This document shows, one piece after another, positions 17,142 through 25,388 of a stretch of DNA of 64,000 nt (its first letter is position 1; the number at the start of each line of letters is the position of its first letter). The notes under the pieces are model-generated. The model saw nothing but the letters and a program-made list of their open reading frames with translations. It was not told the DNA's origin and did not search any database. This DNA is from Deltaproteobacteria bacterium (lineage in GTDB: Bacteria; Desulfobacterota; Desulfuromonadia; Desulfuromonadales; Geopsychrobacteraceae): the NCBI GenBank assembly GCA_024280335.1, contig JAJRQI010000009.1, positions 1 through 64,000 of the forward strand. Reading direction: 5' to 3'. The position numbers were made by a program, and so were the translations under genes.

Positions 17142-18332
17142 ATGATCAGTTACGATCAGGCATTGGAAGCAGTACTGGCTACGGTTTCAGCGTTGCCGCC
17201 GCTAAATACGGCGCTGACCGAAGCAGCCGGACTGATATTGGCCGAACCGGCGAAGGCCTGCTGGGACATGCCGCGCTGGGATAATTCGGCGATGGACGGT
17301 TTTGCCTGCGCGGCAGCATCGCTGGAAGCAACGCAGCAGCTGCGGATTGTCGGCGCAGCCTATGCCGGGCATCCCTTCGGCGGCCGCTTGCAGCCAGGAG
17401 AGGCGATCCGGATTACCACCGGCGCGCCGCTGCCGATTGACGCCGACACGGTAATTCCGCAGGAGGATACGCAGGCCTGCGGCATCCAACTGACCATCGA
17501 GCGACCGGCCAAACCTGAGCAGCACGTTCGCTATCAGGGCGAGGAATACCAGGCGGGTGAGATTCTGCTCGAGGCAGGAGCACAGCTGCATTCCGGCACC
17601 ATCGGTCTGCTGTCCAGTGCCGGAGTCGAGCAGGTCGCGGTCTATCCGCGACCGAAGGTAGCCATCTTTTCTACCGGTGACGAGCTGGTGGATCTGGGGC
17701 AGCAGCCGGGGCCGGGCCAGATCATCAACTCGAACCTGCTGTTTCTGGAAGCGCGCCTGCGTGAATGCAACTGCATCCCCATCCCCTTGGGCATCGGCGA
17801 GGACCATTCCGACAATCTCGACGAACTATTGGATCGGGCCGTGGCGGCCGATCTGATTATCTCGACCGGCGGGGTTTCCGTCGGGGAAAAAGATCTGGTC
17901 CAGCAAACTCTGGTCACCCGCGGCTTTGAGCGAAAATTCTGGAAGGTGGCGATCAAACCGGGCAAACCGGTGCTGTTCGGTCAACTCGAAGGCAAACCCT
18001 GCTTCGGCCTGCCGGGCAATCCGGCGGCAACCGCCGCGACTTTTGAACTCTTTGCCCTGCCCGCCCTGCGGGCACTGGCCGGTCAGCAGCAGCACCCGGA
18101 GCGAAGAACCGCCACCCTGCGCAACGCTGTCAAAGCCGGCGGTTCACGGCAGCTGTTTCTCTGGTCACAATGTGTTTGGCAGGATGGCGGCTATCAGGTC
18201 GAGATTCCACAACGCCAGGCTTCCGGCCAGACCCGCAGCATTGCCGGAAACAACGCCCTGCTGGCATTGCCGATCGGTTCGAAAGGGTTAGCACGCGGGG
18301 AACAGGTAGAAGTGATTCTGATCGGTCGTTGA
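17142..18332 (+). CDS. moeA: Molybdopterin molybdenumtransferase MoeA
   Basis: 396 aa. MoeA inserts molybdate into adenylylated molybdopterin made by MogA. Family landmarks are NSAMDGFA near residue 48, the IFSTGDEL motif (about 174-181), ISTGGVSVGEKD (about 245-256) and CFGLPGNPAA (about 287-296). A GGAGAGCAG ribosome site precedes the ATG. It closes the mob-mod-moe run; the partner MogA is encoded far away at 50.3 kb. Confidence 0.96.
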   Translation: MISYDQALEAVLATVSALPPLNTALTEAAGLILAEPAKACWDMPRWDNSAMDGFACAAASLEATQQLRIVGAAYAGHPFGGRLQPGEAIRITTGAPLPIDADTVIPQEDTQACGIQLTIERPAKPEQHVRYQGEEYQAGEILLEAGAQLHSGTIGLLSSAGVEQVAVYPRPKVAIFSTGDELVDLGQQPGPGQIINSNLLFLEARLRECNCIPIPLGIGEDHSDNLDELLDRAVAADLIISTGGVSVGEKDLVQQTLVTRGFERKFWKVAIKPGKPVLFGQLEGKPCFGLPGNPAATAATFELFALPALRALAGQQQHPERRTATLRNAVKAGGSRQLFLWSQCVWQDGGYQVEIPQRQASGQTRSIAGNNALLALPIGSKGLARGEQVEVILIGR

Positions 18333-18410
18333 GCACAGATTACCATCGACAACCGTTGCCGAGTGAAACAGAGCAGCCGGCAGCAACGGAACGTAGGTGA
18401 TATTGAAGAG

Positions 18411-19163
18411 TCAGCCGAAAGACGGCGGAAAAAACTCGTAGAGGTAACCGGTGATCCGGCCGAACATGTCGAAAAAAAGCATCACCCCGGCGACCATCAA
18501 CAACAGCCCGGTGACCATTTCAACAATCCGGATGTGCCTCTTGAAACGATTGAAAAAACCGAGAAAGCTGTGAAACAGCAAACCGGAAATCAAAAACGGC
18601 ACGCCGAGTCCGGCGGAGTAGACGGAGAGCAGCACGACACCCTGGCCGATCCCACCGGAGCTGCTGGCGGCGATAGCCAGAATAGCGCCGAGAATCGGGC
18701 CGATGCAGGGGGTCCAACCGGCGGCAAAAGCAATCCCGACCAATATTGTCCCGACAAATCCTGCCGGCTTGGCGCGCAACTGAATCCGTTTTTCTCCCAG
18801 CAGGACACCGAAATGGAACAGACCGCTCAGGTGGATACCGAACAGGAATATCAGCACCCCGCCAACCTTCTGCACAATGCCCAAGCCTTCACGCAGCCCC
18901 CCCTGAAATGAGGAGGAGGCAAGTCCGGCGATCGCCCCTAGGGTGATGAAGACCAGCGAGAAACCGGCGATAAACGCCAGAGAATGCAGAACGACCGTCA
19001 AGCGAACCTTCGAACTGGCCTCAGCATCTTTCAGCTCAGCGAAAGAAAGTCCTGAAATATAGGTCAGATAGGAGGGGATCAACGGCAGCACACAGGGGGA
19101 AAAGAAAGAGAGCAGCCCGGCTGAAAAAGCAATCCAGATGGTAATATCGGTTCCGGCTTCCAT
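18411..19163 (-). CDS. ccdA: CcdA-type thiol:disulfide transmembrane protein
   Basis: 250 aa with about six to seven helices. The redox cysteines lie in the two symmetric motifs SPCVLPLIPSY (C24) and GWTPCIGPI, the signature of the DsbD membrane domain/CcdA family. It carries electrons from cytoplasmic thioredoxin to periplasmic thiol proteins for cytochrome c maturation or disulfide repair. The tlpA gene lies 20 nt upstream and is the likely periplasmic partner. It converges on moeA. Confidence 0.93.
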   Translation of the reverse strand: MEAGTDITIWIAFSAGLLSFFSPCVLPLIPSYLTYISGLSFAELKDAEASSKVRLTVVLHSLAFIAGFSLVFITLGAIAGLASSSFQGGLREGLGIVQKVGGVLIFLFGIHLSGLFHFGVLLGEKRIQLRAKPAGFVGTILVGIAFAAGWTPCIGPILGAILAIAASSSGGIGQGVVLLSVYSAGLGVPFLISGLLFHSFLGFFNRFKRHIRIVEMVTGLLLMVAGVMLFFDMFGRITGYLYEFFPPSFG

Positions 19164-19183
19164 AGTATCTCCAGCGAGTTAAA

Positions 19184-19726
19184 TCAGCCGTTGAGTAGAA
19201 AATTGATCTTTTTTACGATCGGCTCGGACATCCAATCGCGCCCACCGATAATTTTATCAACCACGTTGCCGTTGCGGTCGATCAGAAAGCTTTCCGGAAA
19301 GCGGTAGACTCGGTAGAGATTCTGCGCATCGGCGTTGCTGTCGAGCAGAATCGGAAAGCTGTGTGGGTGCCGACTGAGAAAACTGCTGACCGCCTGAAAG
19401 CCGTTCTCTTCAACATTTACCGCCAGCATCACCAGCCCCTGTTCCTTGAACCGTTGATACAATCGCTCCATCGACGGCATTTCTTCACGGCAGGGGGGGC
19501 ACCAGGTCGCCCAGAAGTTCAATAGTACTACTTTACCGCGAAACTGCGACAGAGTCACCTGGCGGCCCTGCATGTCGGTCAGGGTGAAATCCGGGGCCGG
19601 GTTGCCGATGTAGCTCCCCTGCGGGGGTTGTGAAGATTGCTGCGGCTGGTCGCTGCAGCCGCTGATCAGCAGCAGAAAAATCACTGTCAGGAGCAGCAAC
19701 CCCGTTTGAAACAAGCGATGCATCAT
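19184..19726 (-). CDS. TlpA/ResA-type thioredoxin lipoprotein
   Basis: 180 aa. The N-terminus is a lipoprotein signal with lipobox ending ISGC (C24). The thioredoxin fold carries the active site WCPPC (C76/C79) in the NFWATWCPPCREEMP context, and the cis-proline region PESFLID. It is a membrane-tethered periplasmic thiol reductase, probably re-reduced by CcdA. ATG 19726 is used because AAAAGGAT lies 7 nt upstream; a second ATG follows directly. Confidence 0.93.
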   Translation of the reverse strand: MMHRLFQTGLLLLTVIFLLLISGCSDQPQQSSQPPQGSYIGNPAPDFTLTDMQGRQVTLSQFRGKVVLLNFWATWCPPCREEMPSMERLYQRFKEQGLVMLAVNVEENGFQAVSSFLSRHPHSFPILLDSNADAQNLYRVYRFPESFLIDRNGNVVDKIIGGRDWMSEPIVKKINFLLNG

Positions 19727-19740
19727 ATAGATCCTTTTAT

Positions 19741-19771
19741 CCTGAATCCATGCGTAAAAGGCGGATTCAGG
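19741..19771 (-). other. Hairpin between degP-like and tlpA genes
   Basis: A 9-bp perfect inverted repeat CCTGAATCC / GGATTCAGG with a 13-nt loop, in the short gap just before the tlpA ribosome site. It may set the expression ratio of the two genes by mRNA processing or partial termination. Confidence 0.45.
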
Positions 19772-19772
19772 T

Positions 19773-21080
19773 TTATGGTAATTCAACCAGATAACCGCGG
19801 TTATCGCGCACAATCAGAAATGGCAGCGACTGCCGTCCCAGGCGATCTTCCAGCAACTTTTCAAACTCTGCAAGGTCTGTCAACTCGATTCCATCAACCT
19901 TGGCGAGCAGGTCACCGCGACGGATACCGGCCCGATCGGCCGAAGAGTCGGTAACGACATTATCGATCAGCAGCCCCTGTCGTCTCTGCTGCAGGCTAAA
20001 ACCGAACACCCGTACTGCATAGGATAATACATATCCTTGCGGCAAGTCAGTTAATGCGACATTTTTTTCCAGTTTATCCATGCCGCGCAAGAGTGACAAT
20101 TTCAATCGATCGTCGGGAGTGTAGGTCTGCAACAGTGAAAAAAACTGCTCGGTAGAGGAGACCGGAATATCATCGATCGCCAAAATCACGTCCGCAACCT
20201 GGACCCCGGCCTGTTCGGCAGGTGCATCGGCCGACAGCTCGACGACCAACACGCCGGCATCGCCATGCGAACGGACAAAGGATGCGCCAACATTACCCGG
20301 CACCACACCGAGAAAGGCCCGGCGGACCCGGCCGTAGTTGATCAGGTCGCCCATCACCCGCTTGGCGGTGTTGATCGGTATCGAAAAGCCGATCCCCTGC
20401 GCCTGCCTGGCAATCGCCGTGTTAATGCCGACCAACTCACCATTGATGTTGATCAACGGCCCGCCAGAATTACCGGGATTGATCAGAGCATCGGTCTGGA
20501 TAAAAATCGAAGAGCGGCTTTTATCGATCGGGATGCGCCGTTTGATCGAACTGACAATTCCGGTGGTGATCGAGTGGCCGAGGCCGAGAGGATTGCCGAT
20601 GGCAATCACCTGTTCGCCGAGCATCAGATCATCGGAACGGGCGGGCGGCAGATAGGCATAATCAGCCTCTTCGGTAATTTTCAACACCGCCAGGTCGATC
20701 CGGTCATCCTTGCCGACCAGCGTGGCCTCCAGCTCTTTGTGTCGGTCCGGCAAGGCGACATAAATTTTCGACGCTTTATCGACCACGTGAGCATTGGTCA
20801 GGATATGCCCCTCCGCATCGATAATCACCCCTGAACCGAGAGATTGGGTTTTGTAGCTGCGCGGAGCCATCATTTCACCGAAAAACTGGTCGAACAATGA
20901 ATCGCCAAAGCCGAAAAACGGCGAACTGCGCCGCCGGACAATCTGTTCGGTGCGGATATTGACAACCGCATCCCTGGCCTTGGCAACCGCATCGACAACA
21001 GCGGTACGCCGCTCGGCGGCAAAGGCCGGGCTAGAGAGAGCAAAAAACAACAGCAACAGCAGGACACGTAACAGCAACAT
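19773..21080 (-). CDS. DegP/HtrA-family periplasmic serine protease
   Basis: 435 aa. A signal peptide ending AFA directs it to the periplasm. The catalytic triad is H98 (TNAHVV), D129 (RIDLAVLK) and S205 (NPGNSGGPL). Two PDZ domains follow (about 245-330 and 345-430). It degrades or refolds damaged envelope proteins. The second PDZ is compact and the total length is slightly below DegP of E. coli. ATG 21080 is chosen, since the TTG at 21083 is too close to the GGAG site. It lies 12 nt after the response-regulator gene. Confidence 0.94.
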   Translation of the reverse strand: MLLLRVLLLLLFFALSSPAFAAERRTAVVDAVAKARDAVVNIRTEQIVRRRSSPFFGFGDSLFDQFFGEMMAPRSYKTQSLGSGVIIDAEGHILTNAHVVDKASKIYVALPDRHKELEATLVGKDDRIDLAVLKITEEADYAYLPPARSDDLMLGEQVIAIGNPLGLGHSITTGIVSSIKRRIPIDKSRSSIFIQTDALINPGNSGGPLININGELVGINTAIARQAQGIGFSIPINTAKRVMGDLINYGRVRRAFLGVVPGNVGASFVRSHGDAGVLVVELSADAPAEQAGVQVADVILAIDDIPVSSTEQFFSLLQTYTPDDRLKLSLLRGMDKLEKNVALTDLPQGYVLSYAVRVFGFSLQQRRQGLLIDNVVTDSSADRAGIRRGDLLAKVDGIELTDLAEFEKLLEDRLGRQSLPFLIVRDNRGYLVELP

Positions 21081-21092
21081 CAATCTCCACCT

Positions 21093-22442
21093 TCAGGAAA
21101 TATCGATAGAGTATTTTTCCAGCCGATAGAGCAGCGTATGGCGAGGGATACGTAAAAATGCCGCCGCTTTGGTCTTGTTTCCATCGCAGCGCTTAAGGGC
21201 AATTTCAACCGCCTCCTGCTCCAGAGCTTCGAGCGAGTATCCTTCTTCCGGAAGATTAAGGACACTGTTGGCGCGGGCCGGGGAGCGGCCGATCCGCTGC
21301 GGCAGGTCGACAAGCTCCAGCACTTCTCCCTGGCGCAGAATCAACATCTGCTCAACGACATTCTCCAGTTCCCGTACATTGCCCGGCCAGCTGTATTTTT
21401 GCAGTGGCTCCAGAACCTCGGCAGAGAAACAGACGCCGACACCAGCCTGTTTTTTGCACAAAAAGAAATCGAGCAGTAACGGGATATCGTCTTTTCGCTC
21501 GCGTAATGGCGGCAGCTCCATCGGCACCACCGCCAGCCGATAATAGAGATCTTCACGAAATTCCGCGTTCAGCATTGCCTCTTCGAGATCGCGGTTGGTC
21601 GCGGCAACAACCCGCACGTCAACCTTCTCGGGAACCCCGCCTACCGGTTCGATCTCCTGCTCCTGCAAGGAACGCAACAGTTTCGGCTGCAGGTCCAACG
21701 GCAGCTCACCGATCTCATCAAGAAACAGGGTTCCGCCGTTCGCCAGGGAAAATTTACCGCGACGATCCTTAACCGCGCCGGTAAAGGAACCCTTGAGGTG
21801 GCCGAACAGCTCACTTTCAATCAGATCTTTGGGGATTGCGGCACAGTTCACCGCCACAAAGGGACCATCGGCCCGTTCAGAACCCCGATGCAGAGCTTTG
21901 GCGATCACCTCTTTACCGGTGCCGCTCTCGCCGGTAATCAACACCGAAGCCTGACTGGCGGCGACCTTTTCCACCCGCTGCAATAGACTTTGCATCGCTT
22001 TGGATTGGCCGATAATCTGTTGATTGTTGTTCTGACTGCCCAGAGCATTTTTCAGTCGGATATTCTCCCGGCGTAAGTTACTGAACTCAAATGCCTTGGC
22101 AACGGTCAAGCGCAACTGATCACGGCTGAAGGGTTTGGTCAGATAATCGTAAGCGCCCGACTTCATCGCCATCACCGCCTTTTCCACCGAACTGAAGGCG
22201 GTTACGATAATCACCAGGGTTTGCGGCTCGAGCTGCAGCACTTTCTCAAGCACTTCATAACCACTGATCCCGGGCATTTTGACATCGGTAATGACCACCG
22301 CAGGGCGATAACGCTTGAAGGCTGCTATCCCTTCTGTCCCGTCAGCGGCAGTAAGCACTTGATATCCGGCTTCCTGCAGGTTGAATTCAGTGACCCGCCG
22401 CAAAGAGACATCATCATCAATCAACAGAATTTGTTTAGCCAT
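21093..22442 (-). CDS. NtrC-family sigma-54 response regulator
   Basis: 449 aa. Receiver domain 1-120 with phospho-acceptor D53 in VVITDVKMPG, AAA+ domain with GESGTGKE and LFLDEIGEL, and a C-terminal Fis-type helix-turn-helix (NKTKAAAFLRIPRHTLLYRL). The sigma-54 loop reads GSFTGA instead of the usual GAFTGA. It overlaps the kinase gene by 8 bp and pairs with it. The nearest target is the protease and thiol genes downstream, so an envelope-stress role is inferred. Confidence 0.95.
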   Translation of the reverse strand: MAKQILLIDDDVSLRRVTEFNLQEAGYQVLTAADGTEGIAAFKRYRPAVVITDVKMPGISGYEVLEKVLQLEPQTLVIIVTAFSSVEKAVMAMKSGAYDYLTKPFSRDQLRLTVAKAFEFSNLRRENIRLKNALGSQNNNQQIIGQSKAMQSLLQRVEKVAASQASVLITGESGTGKEVIAKALHRGSERADGPFVAVNCAAIPKDLIESELFGHLKGSFTGAVKDRRGKFSLANGGTLFLDEIGELPLDLQPKLLRSLQEQEIEPVGGVPEKVDVRVVAATNRDLEEAMLNAEFREDLYYRLAVVPMELPPLRERKDDIPLLLDFFLCKKQAGVGVCFSAEVLEPLQKYSWPGNVRELENVVEQMLILRQGEVLELVDLPQRIGRSPARANSVLNLPEEGYSLEALEQEAVEIALKRCDGNKTKAAAFLRIPRHTLLYRLEKYSIDIS

Positions 22443-23580
22443 CGGCTTCCTCGTCACGACAGGGATGATCAGCCAACTGCAGATTCAGAGTAAATTCCGC
22501 ACCGCCCTCAGGAAGGTTGCGGACGCTGAGTTGGCCATAGTGGTTCTGCACGATTCGATAGGCAATCGCCAGCCCCAAACCGGTTCCTTCGTCTTTGGTG
22601 GTAAAAAAAGGGTTAAAGATCCGATCCTGATCCCCTTCCGGAATCCCGGGACCGGTATCACAAAAACGCAGAATCACCCGTCCGTCCTTGACCTCATGTT
22701 CGATTCTGAGTTGTCCCCCCGGTTGCATCGCCTGAAAGGCATTGAGCACCAGATTGAAAAAAACCTGTTTGAATTGCGCTGCATCGCCGATCGCAACAGG
22801 CAGCGGTTCGGACTCCCAGACAACACTGATTTGAGCGTTACTCGCCTGTGGCTGGCTTAACTGCAAAACCTCACGCAGAACCTCATCCGGCATGAAATCA
22901 TTGCGTTCACTGGGGCCCGGCCGAGCAAAGCGCAGAAAATCTTCGAGCACCTGATTTAAGCGATCGACCTCAGCAATCAGAATCCTGGTGAATTCAGCGT
23001 AGCGATCTTCAGGCGAAAAAGCATCACGTAGAATTTCTGCGGTCCCCCGGATCGCGCCCAGAGGATTGCGGATTTCATGGGCCATCCCGGCCGACAGTTC
23101 ACCCAGCGCGGTCAGGCGATCCGCTCTGCGCAGTTGGTCTTCTATCTCCAGGATCAGATCTGCCTGGCCGCGTAATTTTTCGTAACTTACCGCCAGATTC
23201 GCCGCATTCTCCTCGCTGCGCAAGCGCTGCGCATGCTCTTTGGCAGAAAGAAAACCGGTCAAGAAACCGATGGTATGGTAAAGCAGGATTTCCAGATATT
23301 GTTCAATGTGGATGGCGGGCAGATGACCCCACTGAAACAGGATGTGCGGGGCATAGAGCACAGAGACCAGCAGTGCAACGATAACTCCGCCGCGCAAGTA
23401 AAACCAGATGCCACCGAGCACAATCGGCAAGTAGTAGAGCCGTCGATAAATGCCGTGGCTGCTCGAATGCTCTGTCCCGGTCAGATAATGCAGCGCCGTT
23501 ACTGCGGCAACCAGCAACAATAACAATGCAAGCCTGATCGTTTGGCGTCGATCCGTGAATATATTTTCCGCTGTTTTCAT
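22435..23580 (-). CDS. Sensor histidine kinase partner of the NtrC-type regulator
   Basis: 381 aa. The N-terminal third is a membrane domain with about four helices (16-110) and almost no periplasmic loop, so it probably senses in the membrane. H168 in MAHEIRNPLG is the phosphorylation site. The ATPase domain shows NLVLNAFQAM, DTGPGIP and GTGLGLAI. It is the first gene of the kinase-regulator-protease-TlpA-CcdA run. Confidence 0.94.
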   Translation of the reverse strand: MKTAENIFTDRRQTIRLALLLLLVAAVTALHYLTGTEHSSSHGIYRRLYYLPIVLGGIWFYLRGGVIVALLVSVLYAPHILFQWGHLPAIHIEQYLEILLYHTIGFLTGFLSAKEHAQRLRSEENAANLAVSYEKLRGQADLILEIEDQLRRADRLTALGELSAGMAHEIRNPLGAIRGTAEILRDAFSPEDRYAEFTRILIAEVDRLNQVLEDFLRFARPGPSERNDFMPDEVLREVLQLSQPQASNAQISVVWESEPLPVAIGDAAQFKQVFFNLVLNAFQAMQPGGQLRIEHEVKDGRVILRFCDTGPGIPEGDQDRIFNPFFTTKDEGTGLGLAIAYRIVQNHYGQLSVRNLPEGGAEFTLNLQLADHPCRDEEADG

Positions 23581-23812
23581 CGATTTCCAACCTACGCCCA
23601 GAACCCTTACGTGGGTCGCCCTAGCTAACTGTTGAATATTCTACAAAAGAGGCCAGCAACTGTCTAGTGAAATATCTATCTTATTGATTTCACAAGTAGG
23701 AATCCTTACCCTGCCCTTTCCTCAAAAATGCTGGCCACGCAGCCGTTTTCGCTCAACGGACCATGGACAGTAACCATATTCTGAGCTATGCTGCCACAAT
23801 CTCGGAGATCCC

Positions 23813-24754
23813 ATGTTACTGCTTATCACGACCATCACCATTGTCCTGCCAGTCTTTCTGGTGATCGGCCTCGGCCACCTGTTACGCTGCCTGAAACTAT
23901 TTGACGCCTCATTTGTACAGCAAACCAATCGGCTGGTTTACGTTGTTTTTCTCCCCCTGCTGCTGTTCCATAAAATCGGCAAAGCAGACTTTGTCAGTTT
24001 TTTCAACGGTCCGCTGGTGATTGCCTCTTCGCTGGTGGTCCTGTTCGGTTTTCTGCTGACCTACAGTTACACGGGACTGCGTCACTACCCTGCGCCGCAA
24101 CGCGGAAGTTTCTGCCAGGGAGCTTTTCGCGGCAACCTGGCCTACGTCGGACTGGCAATCTGCTTGAACGCCTACGGGGATGACGGTTTGACGCGAGCCG
24201 GCATTCTGATGGGATTTCTGGTGCCGGTGCTCAACCTGTTTGCTATTTTGGCGCTGCTGCTGCCGCAACCGCGCAATGCAGATGAAAAAGGTCCGAACTG
24301 GCTGGCTCAAATCGCTTTAAACCCGTTGATTCTTGCCTCTTTTCTGGGACTTATCTGGAGTTACTGGAGCCTGCCGATTCCAATCATCATCGACCGTGCG
24401 CTCGGCATCACCTCCGGCCTGACATTACCGTTGGCGCTGCTGGCGATCGGCGGCTCCTTTTCACTGGAACGGCTGAAAGGGGATCTTCGCCTGGCGACCT
24501 TGGCCAGCAGTGTAAAACTGTTGCTAATGCCGTTGTTTGCCGCCGTCCTGCTGCGCCTGTTCGGGGTCGGTGGTGTGGATTTCGGCGTCGGCGTACTGCT
24601 GGCCGCAACCCCCGCCGCCACGGCGACCTACATCATGGCCCACCAGATGAAAGCGGACGCGGAACTGGCCGGCTCGATCGTCATGCTTTCGACCCTGGCC
24701 TCGGCCTTCAGCTACACACTGATTCTGTTGCTGCTCAAGGGAATCGGCTTGTGA
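23813..24754 (+). CDS. AEC-family (auxin efflux carrier-like) permease
   Basis: 313 aa with about ten helices in two halves. N-terminal residues ITIVLPVFLVIGLGHLL and the NRLVYVVFLPLLLF segment are typical of the AEC family, whose bacterial members move malate, malonate or other organic acids. The substrate cannot be told from sequence. A GGAG site lies before the ATG. A methyltransferase gene follows 40 nt later on the same strand. Confidence 0.88.
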   Translation: MLLLITTITIVLPVFLVIGLGHLLRCLKLFDASFVQQTNRLVYVVFLPLLLFHKIGKADFVSFFNGPLVIASSLVVLFGFLLTYSYTGLRHYPAPQRGSFCQGAFRGNLAYVGLAICLNAYGDDGLTRAGILMGFLVPVLNLFAILALLLPQPRNADEKGPNWLAQIALNPLILASFLGLIWSYWSLPIPIIIDRALGITSGLTLPLALLAIGGSFSLERLKGDLRLATLASSVKLLLMPLFAAVLLRLFGVGGVDFGVGVLLAATPAATATYIMAHQMKADAELAGSIVMLSTLASAFSYTLILLLLKGIGL

Positions 24755-24794
24755 CCATCCGGCCGTTTGAGCATGCAGCTGTCTGGAGATATTT

Positions 24795-25388
24795 GTGAAA
24801 CAGGCCTACCAACCGTTCCTGCTCGGCTCAGAATTCCGCATTCAGTCACCGACCGTTGCAACAACAGGAGATCAGCGGATCAACCTGCTGATGCAACGTG
24901 GCGCTTTCGGTTCGGGAGAACATGAAACCACTGAAAGCTGTATTGAGATTCTGGAGAAACAGCATTTTACCGGCAAAGAGAAGATTCTAGATCTGGGCAG
25001 CGGCACCGGAATCTTATCGATTGCGACGCTGTTACTCGGCGGCGGCCGCTCCTGGTGTGTCGATATTGAACAGCAAGCAGTCGATAGCTGTCGACACAAC
25101 AGTCAGCTGAACGGGGTCGCGGGTCAGATCGAAAACTTCTGCGGCAGCCTCGATCAGTTAGCGGAAAGTAATTTCGATTTGGTCCTGGCGAATATCTATG
25201 GCGATATCCTGCTCGATGTGGCGGAAGATCTGGTCGATAAAGCAGTTTCAGGTGCGACTCTGCTACTTTCGGGAATCTTATGGGAGTACAACTTTGATGT
25301 CCGGCAGAAATATCAGCGCCTCGGCTGCAAACTGATTAAAAACCGGATGCTGGAAGAATTCAGTACGGTTCTGTTAGAGAAGGAATAA
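24795..25388 (+). CDS. PrmA-like class I SAM-dependent methyltransferase
   Basis: 197 aa. SAM-binding motif I is ILDLGSGTGILSIA, and the later LVLANIYGDILL resembles the catalytic LANI segment of ribosomal protein L11 methyltransferase PrmA. It is about 100 residues shorter than PrmA and lacks its N-terminal L11-docking domain, so the target may differ. GTG start with GGAG 7 nt upstream. The stop codon abuts that of the converging GGDEF gene with no spacer. Confidence 0.8.
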   Translation: MKQAYQPFLLGSEFRIQSPTVATTGDQRINLLMQRGAFGSGEHETTESCIEILEKQHFTGKEKILDLGSGTGILSIATLLLGGGRSWCVDIEQQAVDSCRHNSQLNGVAGQIENFCGSLDQLAESNFDLVLANIYGDILLDVAEDLVDKAVSGATLLLSGILWEYNFDVRQKYQRLGCKLIKNRMLEEFSTVLLEKE

